From Anomaloglossus baeobatrachus (lineage: Eukaryota > Chordata > Amphibia > Anura > Aromobatidae): a DNA stretch of 64,000 nt. Below the pieces are notes generated by a model that worked only from the letters and a program-made list of their open reading frames with translations, ran no database searches and had not been told where the DNA came from. The translations under genes and the position numbers were made by a program. This document shows, one piece after another, positions 24,145 through 34,499 of this stretch (the first letter of the stretch is position 1; each line of letters opens with the position of its first letter). Location: NCBI RefSeq assembly GCF_048569485.1, contig NC_134358.1:557840728-557904727 (forward strand), read 5' to 3'.

Positions 24145-25089
24145 CTAGGCTTTGGAGTTTCCCGGCCTTTCCGGACAGGAACGGAGGAGGTGTGTGCCCT
24201 CACCGCAGTAAAAGCAGAGACCCTTGGCAAGCCGCTCTGCTCTACGTTGTGCAGACTGACGCACTCGGTCAATCTGCATGGGCTCGTGAACGGGACTCCC
24301 AGCTGTTGATGACTGAGGTACGGAGGGCTTCTGAGGAGGAGATGAATGCCGTAACGGGCGTCTCTCACGAGATAGCTCTTTGGAGCGCTCCTGAAAACGT
24401 ATGTCCACACGAGTTGCTAGGGCAATCAGGGCATCTAGGGTGGAGGGCACGTCCCGACCCGCCAACTCATCCTTGATGCGACTCGAGAGTCCCTCCCAGA
24501 AGGCGGCTGTTAGGGCCTCATTATTCCACCCGAGTTCTGAAGCCAAAGTGCGAAAACGGATGGCGTATTGGCCCACCGTCAGTGTTCCTTGACGTAGGCG
24601 GAGGAGTGATGAAGCAGAGGCAGAAGCGCGTCCCGGCTCGTCAAAGGTGCTGCGGAATGCCTGCAGGAACTGTTGAAGATCCTTGGTCATGGGGTCCTCC
24701 TTCTCCCACAAGGGGTTCATCCACGCCAGCGCCTCGCCCTCTAGGTGGGACATTATAAAGGCGACCTTGGCTTGGTCGGAGGCGAACAGATGTGGCAGCT
24801 GCGTGAAATGAAGGGAACATTGATTTATGAAGCCCCTGCAGGTCTTGGGATCTCCAGCATAACGAGGAGGTGACGCCAAACGGAGTCGGGAAGCATCTGA
24901 CGAGGTTGCCACTGGTGCGGGGGCCATGGCTTGCCTGGCGGGGGACCTGGGTGCCGCAGGCGTCATTGATGCTTGTAATGTGTACAGGCGGGTGTCCACG
25001 GAGGTCATGAATTGCAGCATGCGGGTCTGGACTTCATGCTGACGCTGGAGTTCCTCTTGCAGGACCGATAGTGCTGCAGCGGGATCCAT
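24145..25089 (-). CDS. gag: Chromovirus Gag (part of the LTR element)
   Basis: A 314-residue Gag starting with MDPAAALSVLQEELQRQHEV. The middle carries the Ty3/sushi-type capsid signature around SPPRYAGDPKTCRGFINQC and KVAFIMSHLEGEALAW. This is the region that vertebrate domesticated sushi genes such as PEG10 and the RTL family derive from. A single CCHC zinc knuckle CFYCGEGTHLLRSC near residues 291-304 precedes the end. The ATG is one base from the self-priming site, an extremely short leader. In the particle, Gag forms the shell and the knuckle binds the RNA. The frame looks whole. Confidence 0.95.
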   Translation of the reverse strand: MDPAAALSVLQEELQRQHEVQTRMLQFMTSVDTRLYTLQASMTPAAPRSPARQAMAPAPVATSSDASRLRLASPPRYAGDPKTCRGFINQCSLHFTQLPHLFASDQAKVAFIMSHLEGEALAWMNPLWEKEDPMTKDLQQFLQAFRSTFDEPGRASASASSLLRLRQGTLTVGQYAIRFRTLASELGWNNEALTAAFWEGLSSRIKDELAGRDVPSTLDALIALATRVDIRFQERSKELSRERRPLRHSSPPQKPSVPQSSTAGSPVHEPMQIDRVRQSAQRRAERLAKGLCFYCGEGTHLLRSCPERPGNSKA

Positions 25090-25100
25090 GGCCTGATCTT
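25090..25100 (-). promoter_or_regulatory. Self-priming primer-binding site
   Basis: Two bases downstream of the 5' LTR the element reads AAGATCAGGCC. This is the exact reverse complement of GGCCTGATCTT (25526 to 25516 on the minus strand), which lies inside the LTR 30 bp after the TATA box, where transcription should start. An 11-nt match between the RNA 5' end and the primer site is the hallmark of Tf1 and sushi self-priming. No tRNA-type primer site is visible. Confidence 0.85.
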
Positions 25101-25102
25101 AC

Positions 25103-25840
25103 TGTCACGGCCGGGCGGTCGGGCAGACCCAGGAGGTGGATCCACTGGACCGAACTCTCTGAGATGGTGGTAGGGAGTCCGGCAGCTGAAGCACTGATGG
25201 GCAGTAGAACAGTCCGTGCAAGTGAAGGCAGCGGAGGAGTCCCAGGGACCACGGAGTCACAGAAGGTGGTCTTGGTGACGTAGCTCAGGTTCGGAGGCCG
25301 AGGTGATATCAGGCGGGGTCCGGAACCTCTGGAGCAGGATGACGGGTCACCGCAGGGATCCGGGATGGTACGGACTGTCAGATGGCAGACGGACAGCGTG
25401 CGGGGATCAGGACACGGCAGACTGGATGGCGAGGCAGGTACGGCTCTACAAAGACAGATAGGTGAGTACAGGCACATAAACACCAAGAGACCTGACTCCT
25501 AGCTCAGGGAACACGAAGATCAGGCCCCGCCCCCTTGGACAATGACCCCCTATATACCCTGTACCTGTGCAACCTCATTTCCTGTTAATGGACGCTGGCC
25601 CTTTAAGAAAGGGTCAGTGACCGCGCGCGCGCCCTAATGCGCATGCGCGCCGCCCGGGTGCCAGAAGCCAGGGAAGGAGGCTGCGAGGAGGACGCAGGGG
25701 AGCCGGCCAGGTCCAGGGAAGCTGTCGGGCGCCGGGATCGGGGGCCCGGAGCCCTGGGACGGACGGAATCCGGTGACTGGGGAGCGGAGAGCGTGGCAGG
25801 TGAGCCGGGGAACGGGGGTGAGGACCCGGGGAGCGTGACA
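25103..25840 (-). repeat. 5' LTR of the chromovirus
   Basis: A 738-bp terminal repeat that looks identical to 20158-20895. In element direction U3 would be 25840-25527 (about 314 bp) and R plus U5 25526-25103. It is GC-rich, with an alternating CG run near 25622-25630. Confidence 0.95.
25551..25556 (-). promoter_or_regulatory. TATA box of the chromovirus LTR
   Basis: TATATA on the minus strand lies 30 bp upstream of 25526, the base inferred as the RNA start from the self-priming match. The related solo LTR at 51496-52058 has a matching TATATA and a GGCCTGATC word at a similar spacing. Confidence 0.7.
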
Positions 25841-25966
25841 AATACAGGTCAAGATTGCCAAATCCTACTATACCTCTCAATACAGGCAGTGGCACAATGG
25901 TAGAGTTGATGCCTATGAGTAAAGAGCTCACAAACTCATGAATGCTAGTCCCATCTGAGATACTAG

Positions 25967-26320
25967 TGTAGCGCCCCTGAATACATCAGGGTGCTACAGG
26001 GAACAACAACCTTTTCCCCAGGGTTCAGGATCTACCCTCCCATGGTTCCAAGTTCCCAGAAACCGGTGTCACCTCCATCAGCACCACAAGCCCCAACCAA
26101 CACCTCACATCATGACCTGTCAGACACACCAGTGGGTTGGTCTAGCTGGAACAGGGCCACCCACCTAGGGGTCAGCAGACTGGTAGGAGGGAAGAAGTGA
26201 GAAAGAGCCCTCAAGGTGAGAGGAGGTGTAGTGTTAGCTCCCAAGGAGCTAGAAAGACCCAGGTTGGGTCGCAGACCAGGTTCAGGGACATCGGTCTCGA
26301 GTGCGACACTAGCACAGATG
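25967..26320. mobile_element. LTR fragment (uncertain)
   Basis: The start TGTAGCGCCCCTGAATACAT resembles the starts of the solo LTRs at 18243 (TGTGACGCCC) and 52489 (TGTGGCGCCCC). The sequence then fades without a recognisable end or target duplication, so this is a broken terminal-repeat fragment of a related family. Confidence 0.4.
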
Positions 26321-26559
26321 AGAATTCCATTTATAAAATGCTGGCCTTGAGGAGCCAGGATAAGAGCAGTGAAAGAGAGCCCTCAAATCGGGACAGTCCT
26401 TCTGAATCCGGGACAGTTGGGAGTATATCATTGTATTTGGGGCATCAAACTCAGGTGGATTTGCAGCTTCTTTTACCCCATATAGTTATTGGAGATTCAC
26501 CAAAATGCACATCCCCTGCTCCTTAGGTCATCTGGACCTGCAAGATATCTACCTCCATC

Positions 26560-27020
26560 AGGTAGCACAAAAGAGCCAGACTTCTTCCTCATTAAGGACA
26601 GATTGCTCTGCTCTGGTGAGGGGCCTGGAAGCATACTGCTCTGGTAGGCCCATGCTGCTCTGGTGAGGTGCCTGGAAGCATACTGCTCAGGTAGGCCCAT
26701 GCTGCTCTGATGAGGGGGGTCGGGGGCACATTGCTCTGCTCTGGTGACGGGGCTGGGGGCATACTGCTCTTCTCTGGTAGATCCATATTGCTCTGGAGCA
26801 CTGGAACACACAGCTCAGATGTAGGGTGGGCATACAGATTGGGGGGGTTGGTGAAACATACAGCTCAGATGGAGGGGGGTCCATAAAGATTAGGGGGTTG
26901 CAACATACAGCTCAGATGGAGGGGGGCCCATAAAGATTAGGGGGTTGCAACATATAGCTCAGATGGAGGGGGGGGGGGGCATACACATCGGGGGGTGGAA
27001 CATACAGCTCAGATGGAGGG
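26560..27020. repeat. Two degenerate G-rich minisatellites
   Basis: From about 26600 to 26800 a CTGCTCTGGTGAGG-type unit recurs irregularly. From about 26810 to 27020 a unit of about 50 bp containing ACAGCTCAGATGGAGGGGGG recurs five times. Long G runs occur in most units. No coding role is seen. Confidence 0.75.
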
Positions 27021-27987
27021 GGGCCAACACAGGGCAGGAGGACATACTCTGTGCTCAGTGTGCTGTGGACGCTGGCTGGAGCTGCTCTGCGGCTCCTCTT
27101 CATCTGTGGGACTGGAGCACACCACACAGTAGCTCCGCCCACAGATGAACTTCAATGCAGGAGGAGCACGGAGCATTCAGCAGTGAATGGTGTGTGCCAG
27201 TGTGCATTAAAGGGACGGCAACCGCACTATCCAGGAACCAGCCCAAGCACTATAGTCCCCGGAACTCTGCCCTTGGCCTGCAGGACTTATGAGGATACGT
27301 GGGCCCCCCCAGCTGTCCAAGGCCCCTGCATTTGCCCGTGTGTGTCGGGTGCTGACACTGGCCCTGTTGGAGACAATCTCAAAAGCTGTATTTTTTACTG
27401 TCAGTTCGAGAGCCCTTGAGACTTTCCATCCTGAAGGAGTTGTGTCTGACAGTTGAAGGAATGAACACGTCTCCTCTCCATCACTTTGGTCATCGACGTC
27501 TGACCCGGACCTCGGATGGATAATGTGGTGAGAACCTTCGCTATTATTTCCACATTCCAGGCTCCGTCTAAGGGTTTCATGGAAAGTTCCCTCTACATAC
27601 ATCCATATGAAAGGGCAGGAAACGTCAATCAAAAAGCTAATAATACGTTCTTCAAGGAGCAGCGAGGTGTCTGCCGTAACCTCATATCTATCAGAGATCG
27701 GCGTCTTTTCTTCCACCAGATGTTCCGGAGTGAACTGACATCTTCTCATTGGACTGTGTCCATAAAATACATCAATCATCATCTACTCCTGGGGTTGATG
27801 ATGACTTTATAATTATTTACTATTTATTTTGCATATTGGTGACCCCCACTTGACCACATACTGTTGTCCTATCTAATGAATGAGTCTTGAGAACATGGAA
27901 GAAACCTGATCACTCCAAGGAGAACTTTCAGTAAGTACCAGTTTTCCTCGGGAATTATTACTGGCAATGCTTCCTGGGAAATAATAT
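27021..27987. other. Non-array stretch with a 191-codon minus-strand open frame
   Basis: The frame 27207-27782 on the minus strand is one of the longest here not caused by an array. It includes an acidic stretch SGSDVDDQSDGEETC and reads like protein over its first 130 residues. I recognise no domain, and no splice sites or start context decide the issue. A plus-strand donor-like TTTCAGTAAGTA lies near 27925-27940. It may be part of an unidentified repeat. A gene is not claimed. Confidence 0.25.
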
Positions 27988-28045
27988 GCAAATTATTATT
28001 ACAGCGCCATTTATTCCATGGTGCTTTACATTTGTTAAGTCAATC
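27988..28045 (-). mobile_element. SINE 3'-tail fragment
   Basis: The segment matches the 3' end of the SINE at 47146-47437: an ATTATTA tract, then CAGCGCCATTTATTCCATGG and TGCTTTACAT. Only the tail is present, the usual outcome of 5' truncation on insertion. Confidence 0.55.
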
Positions 28046-28169
28046 TCTCAGGTGCTAATTTGATTTGAGCAGATTCAATCCAATCAGTGGTGGAAGGAGA
28101 AATGTAACTTTAAATAAATTTGGTCAAAATTGAATCTGCCAGGAAAGTGTTAAAAAGAACCATTCTCAT

Positions 28170-28815
28170 ACTCACCTCTCCTGTCACAATGCCTATGGGA
28201 TAGCAGGAAATTGGGACTCCTAGGGGGACTCTCAAGCTAGGGGACTCTATGCTATCCCTAACCTCAGGGATACTCCTGATGGTGGAGAGGCCTGAGTCTC
28301 CTTCCTGGCCCTGCTCTTGACCAGTCCTGATCTGATGCTCCCTCCACCCCAGGGAGGGATGGGACAGGAGTGAGAAGAAACCCCCAGAAAAAGACAGACA
28401 AGGGGAAACCAAAAAACTGTCACTCAGTGGTATAAGACAATGAGAGATTAGGAGGAAAACAATAGCAGGAAGGAAGCAATAAGACAACAGGGGTAAACTC
28501 CACAACTGCGCCAAGCAAAAAGCAACACTTTCACTAGAAAGTCTGGGACACCAAAGCAAGCTCACAGAGAAACACAGAATAAACTATAGCTGGCATGGGA
28601 AGATGATTTCATCCAGCATAAATAGGAGAGGAGCAGATGTGATTGGCTTACCCACCTCATGTGATCAAAAGAGCCTAACAAGCAGACCAGCAGAGATTAA
28701 CTCCCACTAGCCTGCTATGAACAGGAGGTCGACGCCTAAGTCTGTCTATGTTAATCCTAGACACCAGAGAAACCATCAGGTGGAGTGTCAGAATCTGCAA
28801 TGTGAACGGAGCCCG
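28170..28815. mobile_element. Interspersed repeat family X, copy A
   Basis: An LTR-sized repeat of about 640 bp that starts with TGTCACAATGCCTATGGGAT and ends near GGAGTGTCAGAATCTGCAAT. It aligns along its whole length with 45555-46190 and 62309-62945. It carries no coding capacity. The ends look like TG...CA, but homology between copies continues a few bases past the CA, so the true boundary is open. Confidence 0.65.
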
Positions 28816-29696
28816 ACGCCGCCATGACAGTCGGTGAAATCTGTAAAGAACTCCATGTGACATCTCCTCTACCCTCCCCACACTAGTCGAATTGCCACCG
28901 CGTCCTCCGATCAGCTCCTTCTTGGCATTCGTCTCCTTTCGACTGTTTCTGGGTCTCCTTTCTTGTAGCGCTGCCATTGACTAGTCCCACGTTGTGCTCC
29001 ACGTGACCACAAGAGGCCTGGACAATGGCGATGCCAAAATCGAAAAGGCGGCATCAGTACGGGGATGGCCAAGGAGAGGGGAGTGTAAGAGGTTATTTTT
29101 TTAACTCTTTCCTTGCTCTCAAAATCCAGCAAAATTTTGCAGCTGGGAAAGTCAAATCCCCCTGAAAAATTGGATTTGGAATTTTTCATAAAATTTGTAC
29201 CAAATCTCGTTATGAATCAATTTTCTCCACTTTAATAGATGCTAGGTCCAAGTGTAACATCTCTAGGAATAAGAACCAAACTCTGGAGACAGCTAAGGTC
29301 GCCCCTAATGCAAAACACAAGTCCCAAAAACTGCAAAACAACTGCGGGGTCCTTGGAGAGAGGACGGCCGAGCCCTGGTCGATTCTTACCAATTATTTGA
29401 AAGAATGTTTAAAAAAACAGATTATATCCGACACTTGATTAATTCCTTTCCTTCCTTCCATCATTTAGTTTCTAGTCCCTGCAGGCTTCAGTTTTAGAGC
29501 AGATGGATGGAGCAGACCGAGAAATTCTGAGCTGCGGTGGGAACATTGCAAAATTCATCAGTTCCCAAAATCTGATAAAGAAACCAGGTGTTCAGATCCA
29601 AAGAGGATAATCTCCAGGGAGACCTGTAATCAGTCTGGAGGGTAATCAGTGAGGAGATGTTTATAGCATCGTGTCTTCATGGAAAGCAGGGAGAAC
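28816..29696. other. Non-coding stretch, nothing recognised
   Basis: Mixed-composition sequence with short open frames on both strands but no convincing exon or mobile-element hallmark. Confidence 0.4.
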
Positions 29697-30300
29697 GTCA
29701 GCGGGAGGGGAGGACACGGGTGCAACGGGAGGGGAGGACACGGGCGCAATGGGAGGGGAGGGCACGGGCGCAGTGGGAGGGGAGGACATGGGCGCCGCAG
29801 GAGGGGAGGACGTCACCGGGAGGGGAGGACATGGGCGCAACGGGAGGGGAGAACACGGTCGCAGCAGGAGGGGAGGACACGGGCGCAATGGGAGGGGAGG
29901 GCACGGGCGCAGTGGGAGGGGAGGACATGGGCGCCGCAGGAGGGGAGGACGTCACCGGGAAGGGAGGACATGGGCGCAACGGGAGGGGAGGACACGGTCG
30001 CAGCAGGAGGGGAGGACACAGGCGCAGTAGGAGGGGAGGACACAGGTGCAGTGGGAGGGGAGGACACGGGCGCAGCGGGAGGGGAGGACACGAGCGCAGC
30101 GGGATGGGAGGACACGGGCGCAACGGGAGGGGAAGACACAGGTGCAACGGGAGGGGAGGACACGGGCGCAGCAGGAGGGGAGGACACAGGCGCAGTGGGA
30201 GGGGAGGACACGGGCGCAGCGGGAAGGTAGGACATCAACGGGAGGGGAGGACATGGGCGCAGCGGGAAGGGAGGACATCAACGGGAGGGGAGGACACAGG
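29697..30300. repeat. 24-bp G-rich minisatellite
   Basis: About 25 copies of a 24-bp unit GGGAGGGGAGGACACGGGCG plus four variable bases. Because 24 is a multiple of three, several frames on both strands stay open for 100-220 codons, giving GGEDTGA- or SSPPxAPV-type repeats. These are not genes. Each unit contains several G runs of three or more, so the plus strand can form stacked G-quadruplexes. Confidence 0.9.
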
Positions 30301-30446
30301 TGCAAGATTGTTTTTCTAAAACGTTATACTGTAATGAAAGCAAAAAAAAATTAAGAATAACGATTCAATTCTTCTATAGAAGCCAAGAAAATGGATTGTA
30401 AGAAATCAGGAATTCCAGATCATATCACACGCTTCAGGGTCACGTA

Positions 30447-32064
30447 CAGTACATACCAAAAGTTTGGACACACCTCCTCATACAAAGAGTTTTCTTTATT
30501 TTCATGACTCTGAAAATTTTAGATTCACATTGAAGGCATCAAAACTATGAATTATCACACGTGGAATGAAATACTTAACAAAAAAGTGTGAAACAACTGA
30601 AAATCTGTCTTATATTCTAGGTTCTTCAAAGTAGCCACCTTTTGCTTTGATTACTGCTTTGCACACTCTTGACATTCTCTTGATGAGCTTCAAGAGGCAG
30701 TCACCGGAAATGGTCTTCACTTCACAGGTGTGGCCTGTCAGGTTTAATGAGTGGGATTTCTTGCCTTATAAATGGGGTTGGACCATCAGTTGTGTTGTGC
30801 AGAGTCTGGTGGATACACAGCTGATAGTCCTACTGAATAGACTGTTAGAATTTGTATTATGGCAAGAAAAAAACAGCTAAGTAAAGAAAAACGAATGGCC
30901 ATCATTACTTTAAGAAATGAAGGTCAGTCGGTCCGAAAAATTGGGAAAACTTTGAAAGTGTCCCAAAGTGCAGTGGCAAAAACCATCAAATGCTACAAAG
31001 AAACTGGCTCACATGAGGACCGCCCCAGGAAAGGAAGACCAAGAGTCATCTCTGCTGCGGAGGATAAGTTTATCCGAGTCACCAGCCTCAGAAATCGCAG
31101 GTTAACAGCAGCTCAGATTAGAGACCAGGTCAATGCCACACAGAGTTCTAGCAGCAGACACATCTCTACAACAACTGTTAAGAGGAGACTTTATGCAGCA
31201 GCCTTCATGGTAAAATAGCTGCCAGGAAACCACTGCTAAGGACAGGCAACAAGCAGAAGAGACTTGTTTGGGCTAAAGAACACAAGGAATGGACATTAGA
31301 CCAGTGGAAATCTGTGCTTTGGTCTGATGAGTCCAAATTTGAGATCTTTGGATCCAACCACCGTGTCTTTGTAGAAAAGGTGAACGGATGGACTCTACAT
31401 GGCTGGTTCCCACCGTGAAGCATGGAGGAGGAGGTGTGATGGTGTGGGGGTGCTTTGCTGGTGACAGTGTTGGAGATTTATTCAAAATTGAAGGCATACA
31501 GAACCAGCATGGCTACCACAGCATCTTCCAGCAGCGTGCTATTCCATCTGGTTTGCGTTTAGTTAGACCATCATTTATTTTTCAACAGGAGAATGACCCC
31601 AAACACACCTCCAGGCTGTGTAAGGGCTATTTGACTAAGAAGGAGAGTGATGGGGTGCTACGCCAGATGACCTGGCCTCCACAGTCACCAGACCTGAACC
31701 CAATCGAGATGGTTTGGGGTCAGCTGGACCGCAGAGTGAAGGCAAAAGGCCAACAAGTGCTAAGCATCTCTGGGAACTCCTTCAAGACTGTTGGAAAACC
31801 ATTTCCGGTGACTACCTCTTGAAGCTCATCGAGAGAAGGCCAAGAGTGTGCAAAGCAGTAATCAAAGCAAAAGGTGGCTACTTTGAAGAACCTAGAATAT
31901 AAGGCATATTTTCAGTTGTTTCACACTTTTTTGTTAAGTATTTCATTCCACATGTGTTATTCATAGTTTTGATGTCTTCAATGTGAATCTACAATTTTCA
32001 GAGTCATGAATATAAAGAAAACTCTTTGACTGAGAAGGTGTGTCCAAACTTTTGGTCTGTACTG
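30447..32064 (+). mobile_element. Tc1/mariner transposon, inactive copy
   Basis: A 1618-bp element bounded by TA target dinucleotides (30445-30446 and 32065-32066). The ends CAGTACATACCAAAAGTTTG and its reverse complement (one mismatch) start long inverted repeats. These extend about 220-230 bp, so the transposase C-terminus lies inside the right inverted repeat. The interior encodes a Tc1 transposase broken by frameshifts. The good match between the two ends suggests moderate age. Confidence 0.95.
30859..31902 (+). pseudogene. Tc1 transposase, frameshifted
   Basis: The frame starts at ATG 30859 with MARKKQLSKEKRMAIITLRN. A paired-type bipartite helix-turn-helix follows, with the GRPR linker near residue 55. 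The frame breaks near 31205 and continues in another frame with WSDESKFEIFG (first catalytic Asp, near 31320). It breaks again near 31375 and reads VPTVKHGGGGVMVWGCF, then FQQENDPKHTS (second Asp, near 31590) and SPDLNPIEMVW (Glu of the DDE triad, near 31700). A third break near 31750 leads to the C-terminus ending EEPRI at 31902. The normal length would be about 340 residues. The protein would cut and paste the element at TA sites, but with at least three frameshifts this copy cannot make it. Confidence 0.9.
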
Positions 32065-32418
32065 TATATAGTAACTGGAAGTATTCGTTTTTGTTTGTTT
32101 TAATTCGGCTGTACGGTTCCAGAAATGTGGGGGGTTTCATTTTGTTCTAATTTTTATGGTCTGTTCCGAGGGGGTGTGCCTAGCAGGATCTGTTTGGGCG
32201 AGTCTTTAGGCTCCTCTGCATAATTACCTTGCAAGCCACATCCCTTTGATAATGACTAAAAAAAGTAGCAACAGATGCAAAGGTGTGTATTCCTGGAACC
32301 ATATGGATGGTGAAAAATAAATAAATGAATTAAAAAATAAACAATACTCAAGGCAACAGCGGGAATAAAAGACGAGCAAAATTTGGACTCCTATGACTTG
32401 GTGAATGGGATTGCTTAA

Positions 32419-33369
32419 AGAGGTTGGCCACTATTTTTACGTTGAAGGCTTGGAATAGGTCTTCAATGTCTCATCGGCCGGGGCCTGACACTCGGCACCC
32501 CCACAGATCGGCTGTTCTTGGTGTCGGCAGTGGCAGAAACGCTCAGTTCTGGAGCTGCTCCGTCTTCTGATGCTGTACATCCGCCTCCTATTGATTTGAA
32601 TGGGAAGTCTAAGTGCAGTACCCGGACGCCGCCGCTATCAGCAGACGGAGCCGCTCTAGAACTGAGCATTTACGGCCACCTCCTGCTGCCGCCGGCATCG
32701 GGTACAGCTGATTGGCTGGCATGTGGGGTGTCAGACCCCCGCCGATCAGACATTGATGATGTGATGACTGTCACTAGCTGGCGCTAGACACTACTTGTAT
32801 GCAGTAAATGGAGCGGTAGTTAGACAGTCTGAGATTATAAACCAGGAGGGCACGATCGTACACGAGGAGCAGACAGAGGTCAGGATACAAGCCGAAGGTC
32901 ACGGTTCCAGGAGACTACGTACAAAATACAGGGAGCAGGCAGGGACGTGGTCAGAAGGAAGTCCAAGGTCAGAAGCCAGGAAGTCACAACAGAAACCGGG
33001 GAGGACAGGCAGAGACGAGTAAACAACAGTCCAGAGTCAAGAGACCAAGAGCACCACGGGAGCCAACAGCACAACTATAACCAGGAACTACGACTGGCGA
33101 CGTCCTGAGCTAAAACGCTCCCTAAAGAAGCAGAGAAATCACCGGGAACAAGAAGCATCTGCGAGAGCACCTCCAGGACAGCGTGAAACCCAGTGCTGTG
33201 AACAACCAGCAGAGTATTCATCCCGCAAAACGCTCTTCACCATAGACACCATATACCGGCTCTGCAGGAGAGCATAGCAGAACAATACAGAATGTTATGC
33301 ATATAGGAATCGTGACAGGTGACCTATCCTAAGGATAGACAATAAAGGTAAAAGTAGTGGACAATCTCT
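32419..33369. mobile_element. TTAA-target MITE split by an LTR
   Basis: Inverted ends AGAGGTTGGCCACTATTTTT and, from the right, AGAGATTGTCCACTACTTTT are flanked by TTAA on both sides (32415-32418 and 33370-33373). TTAA duplications are used by piggyBac and Kolobok elements. The MITE has no transposase. Its interior is interrupted at 32769-33317 by an LTR-like insertion. Confidence 0.75.
32769..33317. mobile_element. Candidate solo LTR inside the TTAA MITE
   Basis: A 549-bp block with the ends TGTCACTAGC and ATCGTGACA interrupts the MITE. The six bases on either side are GATGAC and GGTGAC, close to a 6-bp target duplication. The TGTCAC...GTGACA ends are shared with the chromovirus at 20158-25840, so a related gypsy family is likely. 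It is a solo LTR with no internal region. Confidence 0.55.
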
Positions 33370-33373
33370 TTAA

Positions 33374-34495
33374 AAAAAGAAGAGTTCCAAGCCACGATAC
33401 TGACCCTGCTACTGTCCAACGCTGTTTCCTCCACTATTTTGGCAGTCAGTAATTTCAGGCGGCGTATCCTGGTCTCAGGCCAGATATGAGGATCCTTTTC
33501 CCAACCTAAGGAATCTGATTTGGTATAGAGTGATCTCAGATCATTCCGTTTATAATTATATCTGACTGTCTACATTGGGGTCCCTCTCACTTGGCTTTGT
33601 AGATCTTTTGCATCTCTTCCCCCCAGTTTAGAAAGAGGGATGAAGAGTCTGGGATCCTGGGAGACTCCAAAACGCAATCCAGCACCACATGTGAGAGGAA
33701 ACACATTTCGGACTACAGTGACGTTCAGCAAAAGTTCAAACCTACGCGTTTCGAGCTGTATAGTTCTTAATCATGGCAGCATAATAGGAGTCAAGTACTG
33801 GGCTGTCTGCAGACCCCAACAAAGAACCATCAGTAAGGGGGCTGCTACAGATCAAGGAACCAGATCATGGTGGTCTCCAAGCGACAGCTCCGCTCATGTC
33901 CTGAGCCGGACGCCCACCAGCCGCAGGGTGGGCACCATTTTTCTTAAGTTTCTTTGTGGTTCCCTTGAGAATAGCACAAGTATGAATTAATTTCCTAATC
34001 GCCGCAGGATCTTTCCTCCGTTGTATCCTTTTCCTTCAGAGAAATGAGTGAAATCGATATTGTGCGAGGTCCTCGGTGACTCCGAGAGACAATGTCAGGG
34101 GTCACAGACGAGTCTACGATATATATATATATACACCCCAGACTCAGGAGCCGCCATTGTATTCTTTAAAGGGATTTCCTGTTCTATTTAATCAATCTGC
34201 AATATTCTAATAAACATTCTGCATCTATTTCTCCAGGTCATTTCTTGGTGTAAAAGACGAGGATTGATACGTGTGTATCTAATCTCTGACAACACAGACG
34301 TCTGCTGCTCACAGCTGAGGGTCTGATACAATTGTATCCAGTCTCTGCAGGGAATGAAGCGCTGTGAGTTCTAGTTTACCTGGAGCGCCCCCACAGGTGG
34401 AACGGAGCATTGCATGGAGATTAATCCAGAGGACGGTGAGGAGGGTCCTATGTGGGGTCTGAAACTTATTAAAGGGTTTTTTCAAGACTGACATA
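33374..34495. other. Non-coding stretch, no gene seen
   Basis: No splice-bounded exon or mobile element was recognised. A short (AT)n tract lies near 34120. The open frame at 33640-33990 has no supporting signal. Confidence 0.4.
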
Positions 34496-34499
34496 TTGA

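Larger units (their letters stand above)
20158..25840 (-). mobile_element. Full-length sushi/Tf1-type chromovirus (Ty3/gypsy LTR retrotransposon)
   Basis: A 5683-bp element reading right to left. Two 738-bp LTRs (20158-20895 and 25103-25840) with TGTCAC...GTGACA ends are flanked by the 5-bp target duplication AATAC (20153-20157 and 25841-25845). I see no difference between the LTRs by eye, so the insertion is very recent. The parts in order are the 5' LTR, a self-priming type primer site, gag with a zinc knuckle, then pol with protease, reverse transcriptase, RNase H, integrase and a C-terminal chromodomain. A polypurine tract and the 3' LTR follow. The chromodomain, gag type and self-priming site place it with the sushi/Tf1 group. 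It looks whole, with no obvious break in either reading frame. Whether it is active cannot be told from sequence. Confidence 0.95.

Noticed and set aside
21288-24476. Plus-strand open frames across the chromovirus
   Set aside because: They are antisense shadows of gag and pol.
29657-30319. Up to 220-codon Gly/Arg- or Pro/Ser-rich frames on both strands
   Set aside because: The 24-bp G-rich unit keeps several frames open at once on both strands, which is expected of an array and not of a gene.
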